Positions 15,764 through 24,550 are shown, counted from the first letter of the stretch. The stretch is DNA of 40,470 nt from Gordonia sp. (in: high G+C Gram-positive bacteria) (GCF_020438995.1 NZ_JAGQTN010000064.1:1-40470), one strand, 5' to 3'. A program made the numbers and translations. The notes: a model not told the origin generated them from the letters alone.

Positions 15764-16867
15764 TCAGTAGGCGGGAGCGGCACCCGGGGCGGGAGCGATA
15801 TGTCCGCCGGTCATGCGGCGGTAGCAGTGCACCAGGAACAGCTGGGCGACGGGGAACGCGGCGATCATGCCGACGCCACAGGCCAGTGCGCCGACGAAGG
15901 TGATCACCCACACCATCAGGAGGGCGATGAGAGCGTCGCCGAGGTTGTTCTTGACCAGCTCGAACGAGGCCTTGATGGCGTCGACGGGGGCCAGGTTCTT
16001 GTCGATGGCGAAGATGATCGCGAACTGGCAGAAGAACGCGACCACCAGGCTGCCGATGATCACGATGCTGCCGATGAGGCTGGCCACCATCACCAGCAAC
16101 GCGGTGAGGATCACAGGACCGATGTTGCGCGGTACGAACACATCGGCCACGGTCACGTTGACGCCGTCGGCGATCTTGAGAACGCCCGATATCAGGGCCG
16201 CCTGGATGTAGAAGACCACGACCATGATGACCGCGTACATCAGGAACATCCCGATCAGGCCGGCACCGCCGCCGTCACTGTTGGCCGACCCGAGAATGAG
16301 GGCGACCATCGCCGCGTAGACCACGACCATGCCGACGATGAGCGCGATTCCCGGCAGGATCAGCACACCGAGCTTGGCGGTGAACTGTGACCATGCCCAG
16401 CTGAAGGCGGTGCCCACGTCGACCTTCTGCGGAACGCCCGCGCCACCCGATGCGCCGAAGCCACCCGCGCCGTACTGGGGTGCGCCGTAGGCGCCCTGCC
16501 CGGCCGGCTGGCCGTACTGGCCACCTGCCGGCTGGCTGTGCTGACCGCCCGCGGGCTGGCCGTACTGGCCGGGATTGGGTTGGCCGTACTGGCCGCCGCC
16601 GGGTTGGCCGTACTGGCCGCCGCCGGGTTGGCCGTATTGACCGGGATTGGGTTGGCCGTATTGGCCGCCGCCGGGTTGGCCGTATTGACCGGGATTGGGC
16701 TGGCCGTACTGGCCACCGCCCGGCTGGCCGTATTGACCGGGACTGGGCTGGCTGCCGGGCTGACCGTACGAACCGGGTTGGCCGTACTGCCCCGGATTGC
16801 CGCCCTTGTAGGGATCGTTGCCTTCGGGCGAAGAACCCGACGGCGGAGGAGTTGGGGGGTAAGTCAT
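15764..16867 (-). CDS. membrane protein with N-terminal QYGQP repeats
   Basis: A 367-residue protein of two halves. Residues ~1-150 are low-complexity, built from repeated GQYGQPGG and GQYGQPNP units, rich in Gln, Gly, Tyr and Pro. Residues ~165-360 contain about four to five hydrophobic segments (for example VLILPGIALIVGMVVVY, AVIMVVVFYIQAALI, VILTALLVMVASLIGSIVII). The function is unknown; such N-terminal tails on actinobacterial membrane proteins are thought to mediate protein clustering or cell-wall contacts (inference). ATG 16867 is chosen; TACTGT lies 8 nt upstream with no ribosome site, suggesting leaderless transcription. It lies where M. tuberculosis has a PE_PGRS gene (Rv3590c), between mutY and the Rv3591c-like hydrolase, but is unrelated in sequence. 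Confidence 0.8.
   Translation of the reverse strand: MTYPPTPPPSGSSPEGNDPYKGGNPGQYGQPGSYGQPGSQPSPGQYGQPGGGQYGQPNPGQYGQPGGGQYGQPNPGQYGQPGGGQYGQPGGGQYGQPNPGQYGQPAGGQHSQPAGGQYGQPAGQGAYGAPQYGAGGFGASGGAGVPQKVDVGTAFSWAWSQFTAKLGVLILPGIALIVGMVVVYAAMVALILGSANSDGGGAGLIGMFLMYAVIMVVVFYIQAALISGVLKIADGVNVTVADVFVPRNIGPVILTALLVMVASLIGSIVIIGSLVVAFFCQFAIIFAIDKNLAPVDAIKASFELVKNNLGDALIALLMVWVITFVGALACGVGMIAAFPVAQLFLVHCYRRMTGGHIAPAPGAAPAY
16460..16790 (-). repeat. tandem GQYGQP-coding repeats
   Basis: Short tandem units of about 21-24 nt (in the plus direction, GGTTGGCCGTACTGGCC variants) run through the 5' half of the membrane-protein gene. They encode the Gln-Tyr-Gly-Gln-Pro tail and are prone to length change by slippage. 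Confidence 0.8.
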
Positions 16868-17016
16868 AGCTGGCGACAGTATCAATATCTGTGAGTCCGC
16901 GGGTACCCCCCGGGGAATCATTTCATTCGATCGTCTCTGAATCGGAGTTCAAACGACGACGATCCGTGTCGAACCTGCTATGGGGTGAACCCACGTGCGG
17001 CACCGGATAATTCACG

Positions 17017-17919
17017 CTACCGAATATCGGCTTCACCGGCGAGGCAGAACAATCCGGCCTTGGTGATCTCCACGAGACCGTCCGACAACAATGAATCCAG
17101 CGCCCGATCACGTTGCGCGGTATCGGTGGTCCACACCACATCAAGGCTGCCACGCGGCACCGGATCGTTCGAATCGCGTAATACATCGAGCAACAATCCC
17201 CGCACCTGACGATCGGTGCCCGCGAATTTCTGGGTCCTGCGAGGTGGTCCGGAATGAGCCGGCCGGCCGCGCCGCACCCACCGGCAGTCCGTCAGCGGAC
17301 ACTCGTCGCAGCGCGGACTGCGGGCCGTGCACACCAGTGCGCCCAACTCCATCAGTGCGGCCGAAAACATCGGCGCATCAACCGAATACGAACCGTCCGC
17401 GGCTCTCGGCAACAACACCTCGGCATCGTCGAGATCACGCTTGGCGGGGTTACCCGGCTCCGCCCGTCCGTGCGCCGCCCGCGCGATCACCCGACGCACA
17501 TTCGTATCGACGACCGGCACCGCCCGCCCGTACGCGAAACACGCCACCGCCCGTGCCGTGTAGTCACCGATACCGGGCAGCGAGAGCAACGTGTCGACAT
17601 CGTCGGGAACCACATCGCCGAATTCGGCCGCCAGCACCTGCGCACAGGTGTGCAACCGCAATGCCCGGCGCGGATAACCCAACTTGCCCCACGCCCTGAG
17701 CACATCGCCGGGCGAGGCCGCGGCCATCGCCGACGGAGTAGGCCAGCGCTGCACCCACTCCGTCCACGGGCCGAGCACCCGCGCCACCGGGGTCTGCTGC
17801 AACATGATCTCGCTGACGAGAATCTCCCAGCCGCTGCGGCCCGGCTCCCGCCACGGAAGATCGCGCCGGTGCACATCAAACCAGCCCAGCACAGCGGCCG
17901 GTGGCACACTAGAGGACAT
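17017..17919 (-). CDS. mutY: A/G-specific adenine glycosylase MutY
   Basis: A 300-residue base-excision enzyme that removes adenine mispaired with 8-oxoguanine; orthologue of Rv3589. The catalytic glutamate is E37 (SEIMLQQTPV), the helix-hairpin-helix is LPGIGDYTA (114-122), the catalytic aspartate is D138 (VVDTNVRRV), and the [4Fe-4S] cysteines are C197, C204, C207 and C212 with the shortened last spacing also seen in mycobacteria. The ATG at 17919 overlaps the divergent canB start by 2 nt (CATG), so each gene's promoter must lie inside the other's coding sequence or the message is leaderless. No Shine-Dalgarno is visible. Confidence 0.93.
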   Translation of the reverse strand: MSSSVPPAAVLGWFDVHRRDLPWREPGRSGWEILVSEIMLQQTPVARVLGPWTEWVQRWPTPSAMAAASPGDVLRAWGKLGYPRRALRLHTCAQVLAAEFGDVVPDDVDTLLSLPGIGDYTARAVACFAYGRAVPVVDTNVRRVIARAAHGRAEPGNPAKRDLDDAEVLLPRAADGSYSVDAPMFSAALMELGALVCTARSPRCDECPLTDCRWVRRGRPAHSGPPRRTQKFAGTDRQVRGLLLDVLRDSNDPVPRGSLDVVWTTDTAQRDRALDSLLSDGLVEITKAGLFCLAGEADIR

Positions 17920-18556
17920 GACTCAGGGATTGTCGCCGCGGGCCGCCTGGCGGGTTCTGCGCGAAGGTAACGAACGGTTCGTGTCCGGAGAATCGATACA
18001 TCCCAGTCAGGGTATCGAGGACCGTGAACGACTCGTCGGCGGCCAGCACCCCCACGTCGTGCTGTTCGGCTGCGGTGACTCCCGCCTTGCTGCCGAGATC
18101 ATCTTCGACCAGGGCCTCGGTGATATGTTCGTCGTCCGCACCGCCGGACACGTCATCGACTCCGCCGTCCTCGGTTCCCTCGAATACGGTCCCGTGGAAC
18201 TCGACGTACCGCTGATTGTGATCCTCGGCCACGACAACTGCGGCGCCATCTCCGCCACCCTCAGCGCGCTCGATGACCTCCAACTCCCCACTGGATACAT
18301 CCGCGACGTCGTCGAGAAGGTCGCCCCCAGCATCCTCGCAGGCCGCGGCGAAGGACTGACCCGCGTCGACGAATTCGAAGCCCGCCACGTCGTTGAAACC
18401 GGACGCATCCTCATGCAGCGCAGCCGCATCATCTCCGACCGCGTCAACTCCGGCAAACTCGCCATCGTCGGCCTCACCTACAACCTCGACCAAGGCAAGA
18501 TCCACGTCCGCGGCGTGTTCGGCGACATCGGCGAAGTCACCATCGAACCCATGTAG
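17918..18556 (+). CDS. canB: beta-class carbonic anhydrase
   Basis: A 212-residue zinc enzyme interconverting CO2 and bicarbonate; orthologue of Rv3588c. Zinc ligands C52 (in CGDSR), H105 and C108 (in HDNC) are present, with the D54-R56 dyad. It supplies bicarbonate for carboxylations and pH balance in the cytoplasm. The ATG at 17918 is the start seen in homologues; upstream is AGAGG only 2 nt away, too close for a ribosome site, whereas CACACT lies exactly 7 nt upstream, consistent with a weak -10 box and leaderless mRNA. It is divergent from mutY with overlapping start codons. A GC-rich hairpin follows at 18578-18600. Confidence 0.93.
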   Translation: MTQGLSPRAAWRVLREGNERFVSGESIHPSQGIEDRERLVGGQHPHVVLFGCGDSRLAAEIIFDQGLGDMFVVRTAGHVIDSAVLGSLEYGPVELDVPLIVILGHDNCGAISATLSALDDLQLPTGYIRDVVEKVAPSILAGRGEGLTRVDEFEARHVVETGRILMQRSRIISDRVNSGKLAIVGLTYNLDQGKIHVRGVFGDIGEVTIEPM

Positions 18557-18577
18557 GGGATCGATTCACCCTCGACA

Positions 18578-18600
18578 CGCCGCGTCACGTCAGCGCGGCG
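18578..18600 (+). terminator. short GC-rich hairpin after canB
   Basis: CGCCGCG (18578-18584) pairs with CGCGGCG (18594-18600) around a 9-nt loop, 21 nt after the canB stop. There is no T-tract, so termination here is only a suggestion. Confidence 0.4.
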
Positions 18601-18615
18601 GCCGGGGGTGGCCGA

Positions 18616-18621
18616 TAGCGT
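18616..18621 (+). promoter_or_regulatory. -10 box, leaderless start of the Rv3587c-like gene
   Basis: TAGCGT ends 7 nt before the GTG at 18629. The identical hexamer stands before the thioesterase gene (20525-20530). Confidence 0.6.
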
Positions 18622-18628
18622 TTACGGG

Positions 18629-19393
18629 GTGATCGAACCGCACGGGCCCCTGCCTCCCGAAGTGTATTGGCGACGCCGCATCCTCGCCGGTGTCATCGCG
18701 CTCGGCGTGGTGGCAGTGATCATCGGACTCATCGTGTGGACCACCACCGGCGACGAGTCCAAATCGAATGGTGCCAAGGGCTCGACGTCCGCATCGGCGT
18801 CCGCGTCCAAGCCACCGGCCAGGACCACCGAACCTGCTGACGAAAGCATCGACGAACGCGTCACCGGTGGCGGGACCGGCGGCGGAGGCGGAGCGGCCGC
18901 CGGCGAAACGGTGCGATCCCGCGAATCGGGCACCGCGAGACCATCGGGCAGCACCACCAGCGCACCCGGACCGGTACCGGCGTCCGGACTGTGCCCCGAC
19001 GAGAACATCTCCGTCGTGCTCTACACCGACAAACCCACCTACACCGTCGGCAGCCAGCCCGTGTTCACCATCGTGGTCACCAACGCGGGCCTCAGCGAAT
19101 GCACCCGCGACGTGGGCAAATCAGCCCAGGACGTCGTAGTGCGCACCCTCGACGGCACCCGCACCCTCTGGACCGCTCGCGACTGCTCGCCCGTCAAGAC
19201 CCCCGACAACCGGGTGCTCAAACCCGCCCAGCAGGTCCGCGACACCATCACCTGGTCCGGCACCACCAGCAACCCGGGCTGCAACAAGCCCCGCGTCCCG
19301 GTGCCCGCGGGCCAGTATCAGGCCATCGGCAAGATCGGCCAGAAGGAATCCTCACCCATCACCTTCAACATGGTGAACCCCGCCAGTAACTGA
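18629..19393 (+). CDS. membrane-anchored extracytoplasmic protein (Rv3587c-like)
   Basis: A 254-residue protein with a short cytoplasmic N-terminus (GPLPPEVYWRRR), one membrane helix (residues ~20-42, ILAGVIALGVVAVIIGLIVW), a Ser/Ala/Gly-rich linker (~45-115) and an exported domain of about 135 residues with three cysteines before the C-terminal part (CPDE, ECTR, DCSP, GCNK visible). It matches the conserved membrane protein next to canB and disA in mycobacteria; function unknown. GTG 18629 is chosen over GTG 18608 because a TAGCGT box lies 7 nt upstream and homologues begin at this point. It converges on disA with only 4 nt between stop codons. Confidence 0.8.
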   Translation: MIEPHGPLPPEVYWRRRILAGVIALGVVAVIIGLIVWTTTGDESKSNGAKGSTSASASASKPPARTTEPADESIDERVTGGGTGGGGGAAAGETVRSRESGTARPSGSTTSAPGPVPASGLCPDENISVVLYTDKPTYTVGSQPVFTIVVTNAGLSECTRDVGKSAQDVVVRTLDGTRTLWTARDCSPVKTPDNRVLKPAQQVRDTITWSGTTSNPGCNKPRVPVPAGQYQAIGKIGQKESSPITFNMVNPASN

Positions 19394-19397
19394 TGGG

Positions 19398-20495
19398 CTA
19401 CTCGTAGCGTTCGATGCTGGATTCGGCCAGGCGGGACAGGCCCTCGCGGATGTGGCGGGCCCAGATGCTGCCGATGCCCTCGACGGCCTGTAGATCGGCC
19501 GACGAACTGGCCAGCAGGGCCTGCAGTGAACCGAAACTGCGCACCAGGCGGTCGACGTGCGCGAACTGCAGCCGTGAAATCCGGGCCAGCAGACGGTAGC
19601 CGCGCGGGCGCATCGAGGTGTCCTGGGCGTCGATGGTGGTGGGATAGCCGAACGCGCCGGCCAGCAACGTCAGATCGAGCAGATCGGCGTCGGACAGGCT
19701 CTCGATAGTTTCGAGTGCCTGCCGCACCTCCTCGGTGGTGGCCGGCTCAGGGCTCGCGTAGTAGTCACGGACCAGCAGCTCACGCATCGTGTCGTTGTCG
19801 TGGATCAGCTCCTCGAGCTGCAGACTCACCTGGCGGCCGTTGACGCCGAGCTCGAGCACGTACTCCTCGATCTCCACCGACACCCGGCGCACCATCTCCA
19901 TGCGCTGCGCGGTCGACATCGCATCCCGCAGCAGCACGTAGTCCTCGATCTCGGCGCGCGAGAGCGCCGAGATCACCTCGTCGAGGCGTGACTTGTACCG
20001 TTCCAGCGTCGACAGGGCCACGTTGGCGCGCGACAGGATCGGGTCGGGGCTCTCGACGACCCGCCGCACCCCGTCGACGTAGATGCTCACGATCGACATC
20101 GACGCGCTCACCGAGATCACCGGATGTCCCGTCTGGACGGCGGTGCGTTCGGCGGCGCGATGACGCGTGCCGGATTCGTCGGTCGGGATCGTCGGGTCGG
20201 GGACGAGCTGGACGTTGGCGCGCAGGATCCGTTCACCGTCGGTCGACAGCACCACCGCGCCGTCCATCTTGGCCAGCTCGCGCAGCCGGGTGGGGGCGAA
20301 CCCGACATCGAGCCGGAAACCCCCGTCGCAGATCTTCTCGACCTCCTCGTCGTGGCCGAGCACGATCAGTGCGCCCGTCCCGCCACGCAGAATCCGTTCG
20401 AGCCCGTCACGCAACCCGGTGCCCGGTGCGACACGGGCCAGGGTTTCCCGCGTCAGCGCTTCGCGGGCGGTCCCGTGCTTGTCAATGTCGGGCAC
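19398..20495 (-). CDS. disA: DNA integrity scanning diadenylate cyclase DisA
   Basis: A 365-residue octameric enzyme that makes c-di-AMP from two ATP and scans DNA for branched structures; orthologue of Rv3586. The diadenylate cyclase domain shows DGA (78-80) and RHR (111-113); a helical spine follows, and the C-terminal helix-hairpin-helix DNA-binding domain is at ~300-365 ([19 protein letters not shown]). The start is GTG 20495 with AGGAGG 8 nt upstream; the longer open frame upstream has no ribosome site. radA lies nearby on the same strand with the thioesterase between them on the opposite strand. No c-di-AMP riboswitch was recognised in the window. Confidence 0.94.
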   Translation of the reverse strand: MPDIDKHGTAREALTRETLARVAPGTGLRDGLERILRGGTGALIVLGHDEEVEKICDGGFRLDVGFAPTRLRELAKMDGAVVLSTDGERILRANVQLVPDPTIPTDESGTRHRAAERTAVQTGHPVISVSASMSIVSIYVDGVRRVVESPDPILSRANVALSTLERYKSRLDEVISALSRAEIEDYVLLRDAMSTAQRMEMVRRVSVEIEEYVLELGVNGRQVSLQLEELIHDNDTMRELLVRDYYASPEPATTEEVRQALETIESLSDADLLDLTLLAGAFGYPTTIDAQDTSMRPRGYRLLARISRLQFAHVDRLVRSFGSLQALLASSSADLQAVEGIGSIWARHIREGLSRLAESSIERYE

Positions 20496-20524
20496 CGTGT
20501 GCCACCTCCTTGTGAGTCGACCAA

Positions 20525-20530
20525 TAGCGT
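20525..20530 (+). promoter_or_regulatory. -10 box, leaderless thioesterase
   Basis: TAGCGT ends 8 nt before the ATG at 20539; no Shine-Dalgarno lies between. It faces the disA promoter in a 43-bp divergent gap. Confidence 0.5.
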
Positions 20531-20538
20531 ATCCACCT

Positions 20539-21018
20539 ATGAGAAGTGAATTCGCCGTGCCCGCCGACCTCGACCCGGTCACCCGACACCCGCAGGCCAC
20601 CCCGCCCGGCGAACCGGTGGGCTCACACAACGCTTCGTGCTACGGATGCGGGCCACGGACTCCACACGGTCTGCACATCGTCACCATCGCCGGCGAGGGC
20701 TTCACTGTGTACGCCGATCTGCGGGTCGAGCCGTGGATGGAAGGCGGCCCCGGAGTCATCCACGGCGGTCTCCTGGCCACCGCGATCGACGAGGTCCTGG
20801 GCTCGGTACCCAAGCTCGCCACCGGCGCCGCCGTGACCGGGCACCTCGAACTCGACTACCTCAAACCCGTGCCGGTGGGGTTGACGGTGCGCATCACCGC
20901 TGAACTGCTGGGGGTGAAAGGCCGCAAGATCTACAGCAAAGCCGTTGTGCGTCCGGCTGATTCGGATCAGGAGCTGGCTATCGCGCACGCCCTGTTCATC
21001 GTCCCGCGCCCGCGCTGA
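20539..21018 (+). CDS. PaaI-type hotdog-fold thioesterase
   Basis: A 159-residue single-hotdog protein predicted to hydrolyse acyl-CoA thioesters. The N-terminus carries a Cys pair (CYGCG, residues ~34-38) typical of this subfamily, and the active-site region [20 protein letters not shown] (residues ~68-87) holds the HGG motif and the acidic residue on the central helix. The substrate is unknown. It is inserted on the opposite strand between disA and radA, and its last 23 nt overlap the 3' end of radA in antisense, so transcription of one may interfere with the other. The ATG follows a leaderless-type TAGCGT box; a longer open frame begins upstream inside disA and is rejected. Confidence 0.87.
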   Translation: MRSEFAVPADLDPVTRHPQATPPGEPVGSHNASCYGCGPRTPHGLHIVTIAGEGFTVYADLRVEPWMEGGPGVIHGGLLATAIDEVLGSVPKLATGAAVTGHLELDYLKPVPVGLTVRITAELLGVKGRKIYSKAVVRPADSDQELAIAHALFIVPRPR

Positions 21019-22351
21019 TCGCTTCGCCCAGGTTGTTCACGCGCATCGCCCGGATGCCGGCGGGAAGTTTCTCGTCGGTTCCGGCGGGGATGATGGCCCG
21101 CGCGAAGCCGAGACGTTTGGCCTCCGCGAGCCGCCGGGCGATGCCGGTGACCCGGCGCACCTCCCCGGCCAGCCCCAGCTCGCCGATGACGACGGTGTCC
21201 TGCGGGATAGGTGAGCGTTTGACGAACGAGGCCACGGCCAGCGCCGCGGCCAGGTCGACCGCCGGTTCGGTGACCTTCATGCCGCCGACCGTCGACACGT
21301 ACACCTCCTGCTTGCCGACCTTCGGATAGCCGTTGGCCTGCAGGACCGCCAGGATCATCGCGATGCGCTGGGCGTCGAGGCCGGAGACCGCCCGCCGCGG
21401 ATTGTGCAGATCGTCGCCGTTGGCCAGGGCCTGCACCTCTCCGACGAGGGCGCGTTTGCCGTCCATCGTCACCATCGTGACCGACCCGAACACGTCCGCG
21501 GACCGCTGATGCAGGAAGATTCCCGACGGGTCGGGCACCTCGTGGATGCCGTCGTCGTGCTGCTCGAAACAGCCCACCTCGTCGGAGGCGCCGAACCGGT
21601 TCTTGATGCCGCGGATCATGCGGAGCGTCGAATGTTTGTCGCCCTCGAACGACAGCACGACGTCGACGAGATGTTCCAGCGACCGCGGGCCGGCGAGGTT
21701 GCCGTCCTTGGTGACATGGCCGACGAGCACCACCGCGATCCCACGACTCTTGGCCAGTGACACCAAAGCCGTTGTGACAGCGCGTATCTGGGTGACTCCG
21801 CCGGTCACTCCGTCGACGCCGCCGGCCACCACGGTCTGTACCGAGTCGACGATCAGCAGGGTGGGACGGACGGCGTCGACGTGGCCGAGGATGGTCGCGA
21901 GATCGGTCTCGGACGCCAGGAAGATGCTCTCGTGGACGGCGTCGGTGCGTTCGGCCCGTAACCGGACCTGCCCGGCCGACTCCTCGCCGGTGATGTACAG
22001 CGCGGTGTTGCCGCGCCGCGCCCAGTGTTTCACCGTTTCGAGCAGCAGCGTGGACTTGCCGACGCCCGGCTCACCGGCGAGCAGGATCACCGAACCGGGC
22101 ACCACGCCCGAACCGAGCACCCGATCGAACTCGCCGATACCGGTGGGCACGGCGACCGATGTGGTGGCGTCGATGTCGGTGATCCGCCGGGCCGGGCTCG
22201 ATGGCGCGACCGAGGCGGCCGACCGTGACGACGGCGCCGGACCGCTCTCGGCGATCGTTCCCCAGTCGCCGCATTCCGGGCACCGGCCAACCCATTTGGG
22301 CGGTGCGAAACCGCAGGCGGAACAGGCATAGCTGATCTTCGGTCTGGCCAC
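20996..22351 (-). CDS. radA: DNA repair protein RadA (Sms)
   Basis: A 451-residue DNA repair ATPase that drives branch migration during recombination; orthologue of Rv3585. It has an N-terminal zinc finger (C10, C13, C24, C27), Walker A GEPGVGKSTLL, the RadA-specific KNRFG motif (IKNRFGASDEVG) and a C-terminal Lon-protease-like domain lacking protease activity. GTG 22351 is preceded by TAGGGT exactly 7 nt upstream (22359-22364) and by no Shine-Dalgarno, so leaderless. lpqE is 37 nt upstream on the same strand. The 3' end overlaps the convergent thioesterase by 23 nt. Confidence 0.94.
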   Translation of the reverse strand: MARPKISYACSACGFAPPKWVGRCPECGDWGTIAESGPAPSSRSAASVAPSSPARRITDIDATTSVAVPTGIGEFDRVLGSGVVPGSVILLAGEPGVGKSTLLLETVKHWARRGNTALYITGEESAGQVRLRAERTDAVHESIFLASETDLATILGHVDAVRPTLLIVDSVQTVVAGGVDGVTGGVTQIRAVTTALVSLAKSRGIAVVLVGHVTKDGNLAGPRSLEHLVDVVLSFEGDKHSTLRMIRGIKNRFGASDEVGCFEQHDDGIHEVPDPSGIFLHQRSADVFGSVTMVTMDGKRALVGEVQALANGDDLHNPRRAVSGLDAQRIAMILAVLQANGYPKVGKQEVYVSTVGGMKVTEPAVDLAAALAVASFVKRSPIPQDTVVIGELGLAGEVRRVTGIARRLAEAKRLGFARAIIPAGTDEKLPAGIRAMRVNNLGEAISAGAGR

Positions 22352-22388
22352 GGGGCCAACCCTAGATTCCGCCTACGACATCGCTGAT

Positions 22389-23042
22389 CTAGTGCCCGGC
22401 TTCGCCGCCGCGGACTTTGTCCTGGCGTTCGAGATCGGGGCCGGCGTTGAGGGGCACCTGGACCCGCACTTCGCCTGCCTTCTCGAACTTGAAGGTCAGC
22501 TGGGTGCTGACGCCGACGCGCACGGTGTCGCCGGCGCCGGTGAGGGTGACCTTGAGGTGGTCGCTGTCACCGGCTTCTGATTCGGGTTCGCTCGTGGCGG
22601 AGGCAGACGCGGACGGTGCCGCCGAGCTGGGGGCGCTCGTCTTGGTGGTGTCCTCGGCCAGGCCGGGGAACTCACCTGCCTGCAGTGCCTTGCCCGGGTT
22701 GATGGTGGCGTCGCCGGTGATGGTGACGGTGCCGCGAGTGGGGGTCACCGCAACCAGTTTGTCGGCGACGGTGGCGCTTTCGTTGCTGATGAGGAAGGCG
22801 ATGTCGTAGGGTCCGCCGGCTTCGGCACTGGCCTCGGCGTCGGTGGGCCACACGAATGTGACGTCGCGGATCAGCAGTGCGCCGAGTTTGGCGGAGCCGC
22901 CGTTGACGGCCGGTTCCTGGCTGGTGGTCTGTGACACCTGACCTGCGCCGCAGGCGGAGGTGCCGAGCGCGATGGCCAGGCCGAAAGCGCCGACGGCAGC
23001 GGCGCTCATCAGACGCCGTGTCCTGTTTTGAAGCTGTGACAC
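22389..23042 (-). CDS. lpqE: LpqE-like lipoprotein
   Basis: A 217-residue exported lipoprotein matching the position and N-terminus (ACGAGQVSQTTSQ) of mycobacterial LpqE (Rv3584). A signal helix (MSAAAVGAFGLAIALG) precedes the lipidated cysteine in GTSAC; the -3 residue is threonine rather than leucine. The mature part is a predicted beta-sandwich (residues ~50-125) followed by a Ser/Ala-rich segment and a second beta stretch. Function is not established. The GTG at 23042 has GGAGG 5 nt upstream; an in-frame TTG at 23054 is rejected. It is divergent from carD and followed by radA. Confidence 0.83.
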   Translation of the reverse strand: MSQLQNRTRRLMSAAAVGAFGLAIALGTSACGAGQVSQTTSQEPAVNGGSAKLGALLIRDVTFVWPTDAEASAEAGGPYDIAFLISNESATVADKLVAVTPTRGTVTITGDATINPGKALQAGEFPGLAEDTTKTSAPSSAAPSASASATSEPESEAGDSDHLKVTLTGAGDTVRVGVSTQLTFKFEKAGEVRVQVPLNAGPDLERQDKVRGGEAGH

Positions 23043-23352
23043 CCGTTCCTCCAAGGTCCTCAGATGAAGGTGGTGTGCGTAACGTGCACACTCTGCACTA
23101 CGCAGCGTAGTGGGCCGGTGGCGGGTTAGTCCTGCCGGGTCGCAGATTGGTTGCCGGATTGTGTCTCCGAGCGCGCTTCGAGCGCCCGGAAAACAGGTAC
23201 TTGCGTGGCGTGGATCACGGTGGTATGCGACCTCGGCAAACCTTCGTGAAACCGCCTGTGCAGCATGCCGTCAGGGCCTTGACCTGCACCGTTGGTGAAC
23301 CGCCCGGTAACGGCCGTGTTAGACTGGCGTCACTCGAAAGGGGCATAGAACA
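23043..23352. promoter_or_regulatory. carD / lpqE divergent control region
   Basis: A 310-bp gene-free region. Toward lpqE it contains the perfect palindrome CACTACGC-A-GCGTAGTG (23096-23112) and GTGTGC-GTAACGT-GCACAC (23073-23091). Toward carD it contains TGTTAGACT, giving an extended -10 TAGACT at 23330-23335, then an AAAGGGG ribosome site before the TTG start. A TTGACC at 23279-23284 is too far (45 nt) to be its -35. No RNA gene is seen. Confidence 0.55.
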
Positions 23353-23841
23353 TTGAATTTCAAAGTTGGCGACACCGTTGTGTATCCCCGTCACGGTGCG
23401 GCTCGTGTTTCGGACATCGTGACGCGGACCATCAAGGGTGAGCAGATCGAATATCTCGTTCTGAAGGTGGCCGATGGCGACATGACGGTTCAGATCCCGT
23501 CGTCGAAGCTTCAGGATGTCGGTGTCCGCGACGTTGTGGGGCAAGAGGGTCTCGACAAGGTCTTCCAGGTTCTGCGGGCCCCGCACACCGAGGAGCCCAC
23601 CAACTGGGCACGTCGGTTCAAGGCAAATCAGGAGAAGCTCAACTCGGGCGACATCATCAAGGTCGCCGAGATCGTGCGTGACCTGTGGCGTCGTGAGCAG
23701 GACCGGGGCTTGTCGGCGGGTGAGAAGAGCATCCTGACGCGTGCGCGCCGGGTGCTCGTGGATGAGTTGTCGCTGGCACAGAACACCGACGACGAGAAGG
23801 CCACGAGCATTCTCGACGAGGTTCTGGCTGCGGCGTCCTGA
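23353..23841 (+). CDS. carD: RNA polymerase-binding transcription factor CarD
   Basis: A 162-residue essential global regulator, same length as and highly similar to M. tuberculosis CarD (Rv3583c). The N-terminal Tudor-like RNA-polymerase interaction domain begins [15 protein letters not shown]; the C-terminal helical DNA-binding domain includes the conserved segment around [16 protein letters not shown] with the tryptophan that wedges the upstream edge of the transcription bubble. It stabilises open complexes, notably at rRNA promoters. The start is an unusual TTG at 23353 with AAAGGGG upstream and an extended -10 TGTTAGACT. First gene of the carD-ispD-ispF-cysS-rlmB run. Confidence 0.95.
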   Translation: MNFKVGDTVVYPRHGAARVSDIVTRTIKGEQIEYLVLKVADGDMTVQIPSSKLQDVGVRDVVGQEGLDKVFQVLRAPHTEEPTNWARRFKANQEKLNSGDIIKVAEIVRDLWRREQDRGLSAGEKSILTRARRVLVDELSLAQNTDDEKATSILDEVLAAAS

Positions 23842-23844
23842 TCT

Positions 23845-24537
23845 GTGTCTGAAGCCGGACTGGTGGGCGGCCGCGCCCGAGTGGGCGTGATTGTTCCCGC
23901 TGCGGGGTCCGGTGTACGGCTCGGGGAGGATTCCCCGAAAGCGTTTGTCGATCTCGGCGGTTCGACGATTCTGGAGCATTGTGTCTCCGGGATCGCCGGC
24001 GCCGGGATCGACGCGTTTGTGGTGGTTGTCGTTCCCGCTGAACTGGTGGCTCACGCCCGTGAGCTGTTGCCGGGCGTGACAGTGGTACCGGGAGGTGCCC
24101 ATCGCAGCGAGTCGGTGCGTGCGGGCCTCGCGGCCTGCGCCGATGCCGATGTGATTCTGGTGCACGATGCGGCCCGCCCGCTGACCCCGCCCGGGGTGTT
24201 CCGGCGTGTCGTCGACGCGGTGGTGGCCGGGCATCAGGCGGTGGTTCCGGGTCTGCCGGTGGCGGACACGCTCAAGCGGGTGGTTCCCGGTTCAACGAAT
24301 GCCGAACGGGTCGTCGACACGGTGGACCGTGAACCGTTGCGTGCGGTTTCGACCCCGCAGGGTTTTACCCGGGAGGCGTTGCTTCGGGCCCACGCCGACA
24401 ACGAGGGTCTGGCCACCGACGACGCCGGTCTGGCCGAACGCTGTGGTATCGACGTGGCGGTGGTGCCCGGAGACCCGCTGGGTTTCAAGATCACCACGCA
24501 GTGGGATCTGCGGATCGCCAGAATGCTGGTGTCGTGA
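23845..24537 (+). CDS. ispD: 2-C-methyl-D-erythritol 4-phosphate cytidylyltransferase
   Basis: A 230-residue enzyme of the non-mevalonate isoprenoid pathway that joins CTP to MEP. The nucleotide-binding loop [17 protein letters not shown] (residues ~18-34) and the VHDAARPL segment carrying the metal-binding residues are present, as is the C-terminal [10 protein letters not shown]. It begins 3 nt after the carD stop at GTG 23845; a GTG codon for V13 ([11 protein letters not shown]) is a shorter option. ispF follows 13 nt downstream, the usual pairing. Cytoplasmic. Confidence 0.93.
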   Translation: MSEAGLVGGRARVGVIVPAAGSGVRLGEDSPKAFVDLGGSTILEHCVSGIAGAGIDAFVVVVVPAELVAHARELLPGVTVVPGGAHRSESVRAGLAACADADVILVHDAARPLTPPGVFRRVVDAVVAGHQAVVPGLPVADTLKRVVPGSTNAERVVDTVDREPLRAVSTPQGFTREALLRAHADNEGLATDDAGLAERCGIDVAVVPGDPLGFKITTQWDLRIARMLVS

Positions 24538-24550
24538 GAGTGGGGATCTG

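Noticed and set aside
23279-23284. TTGACC as -35 of the carD promoter
   Set aside because: It lies 45 nt from the TAGACT -10 box, far outside the usual 16-19 nt.
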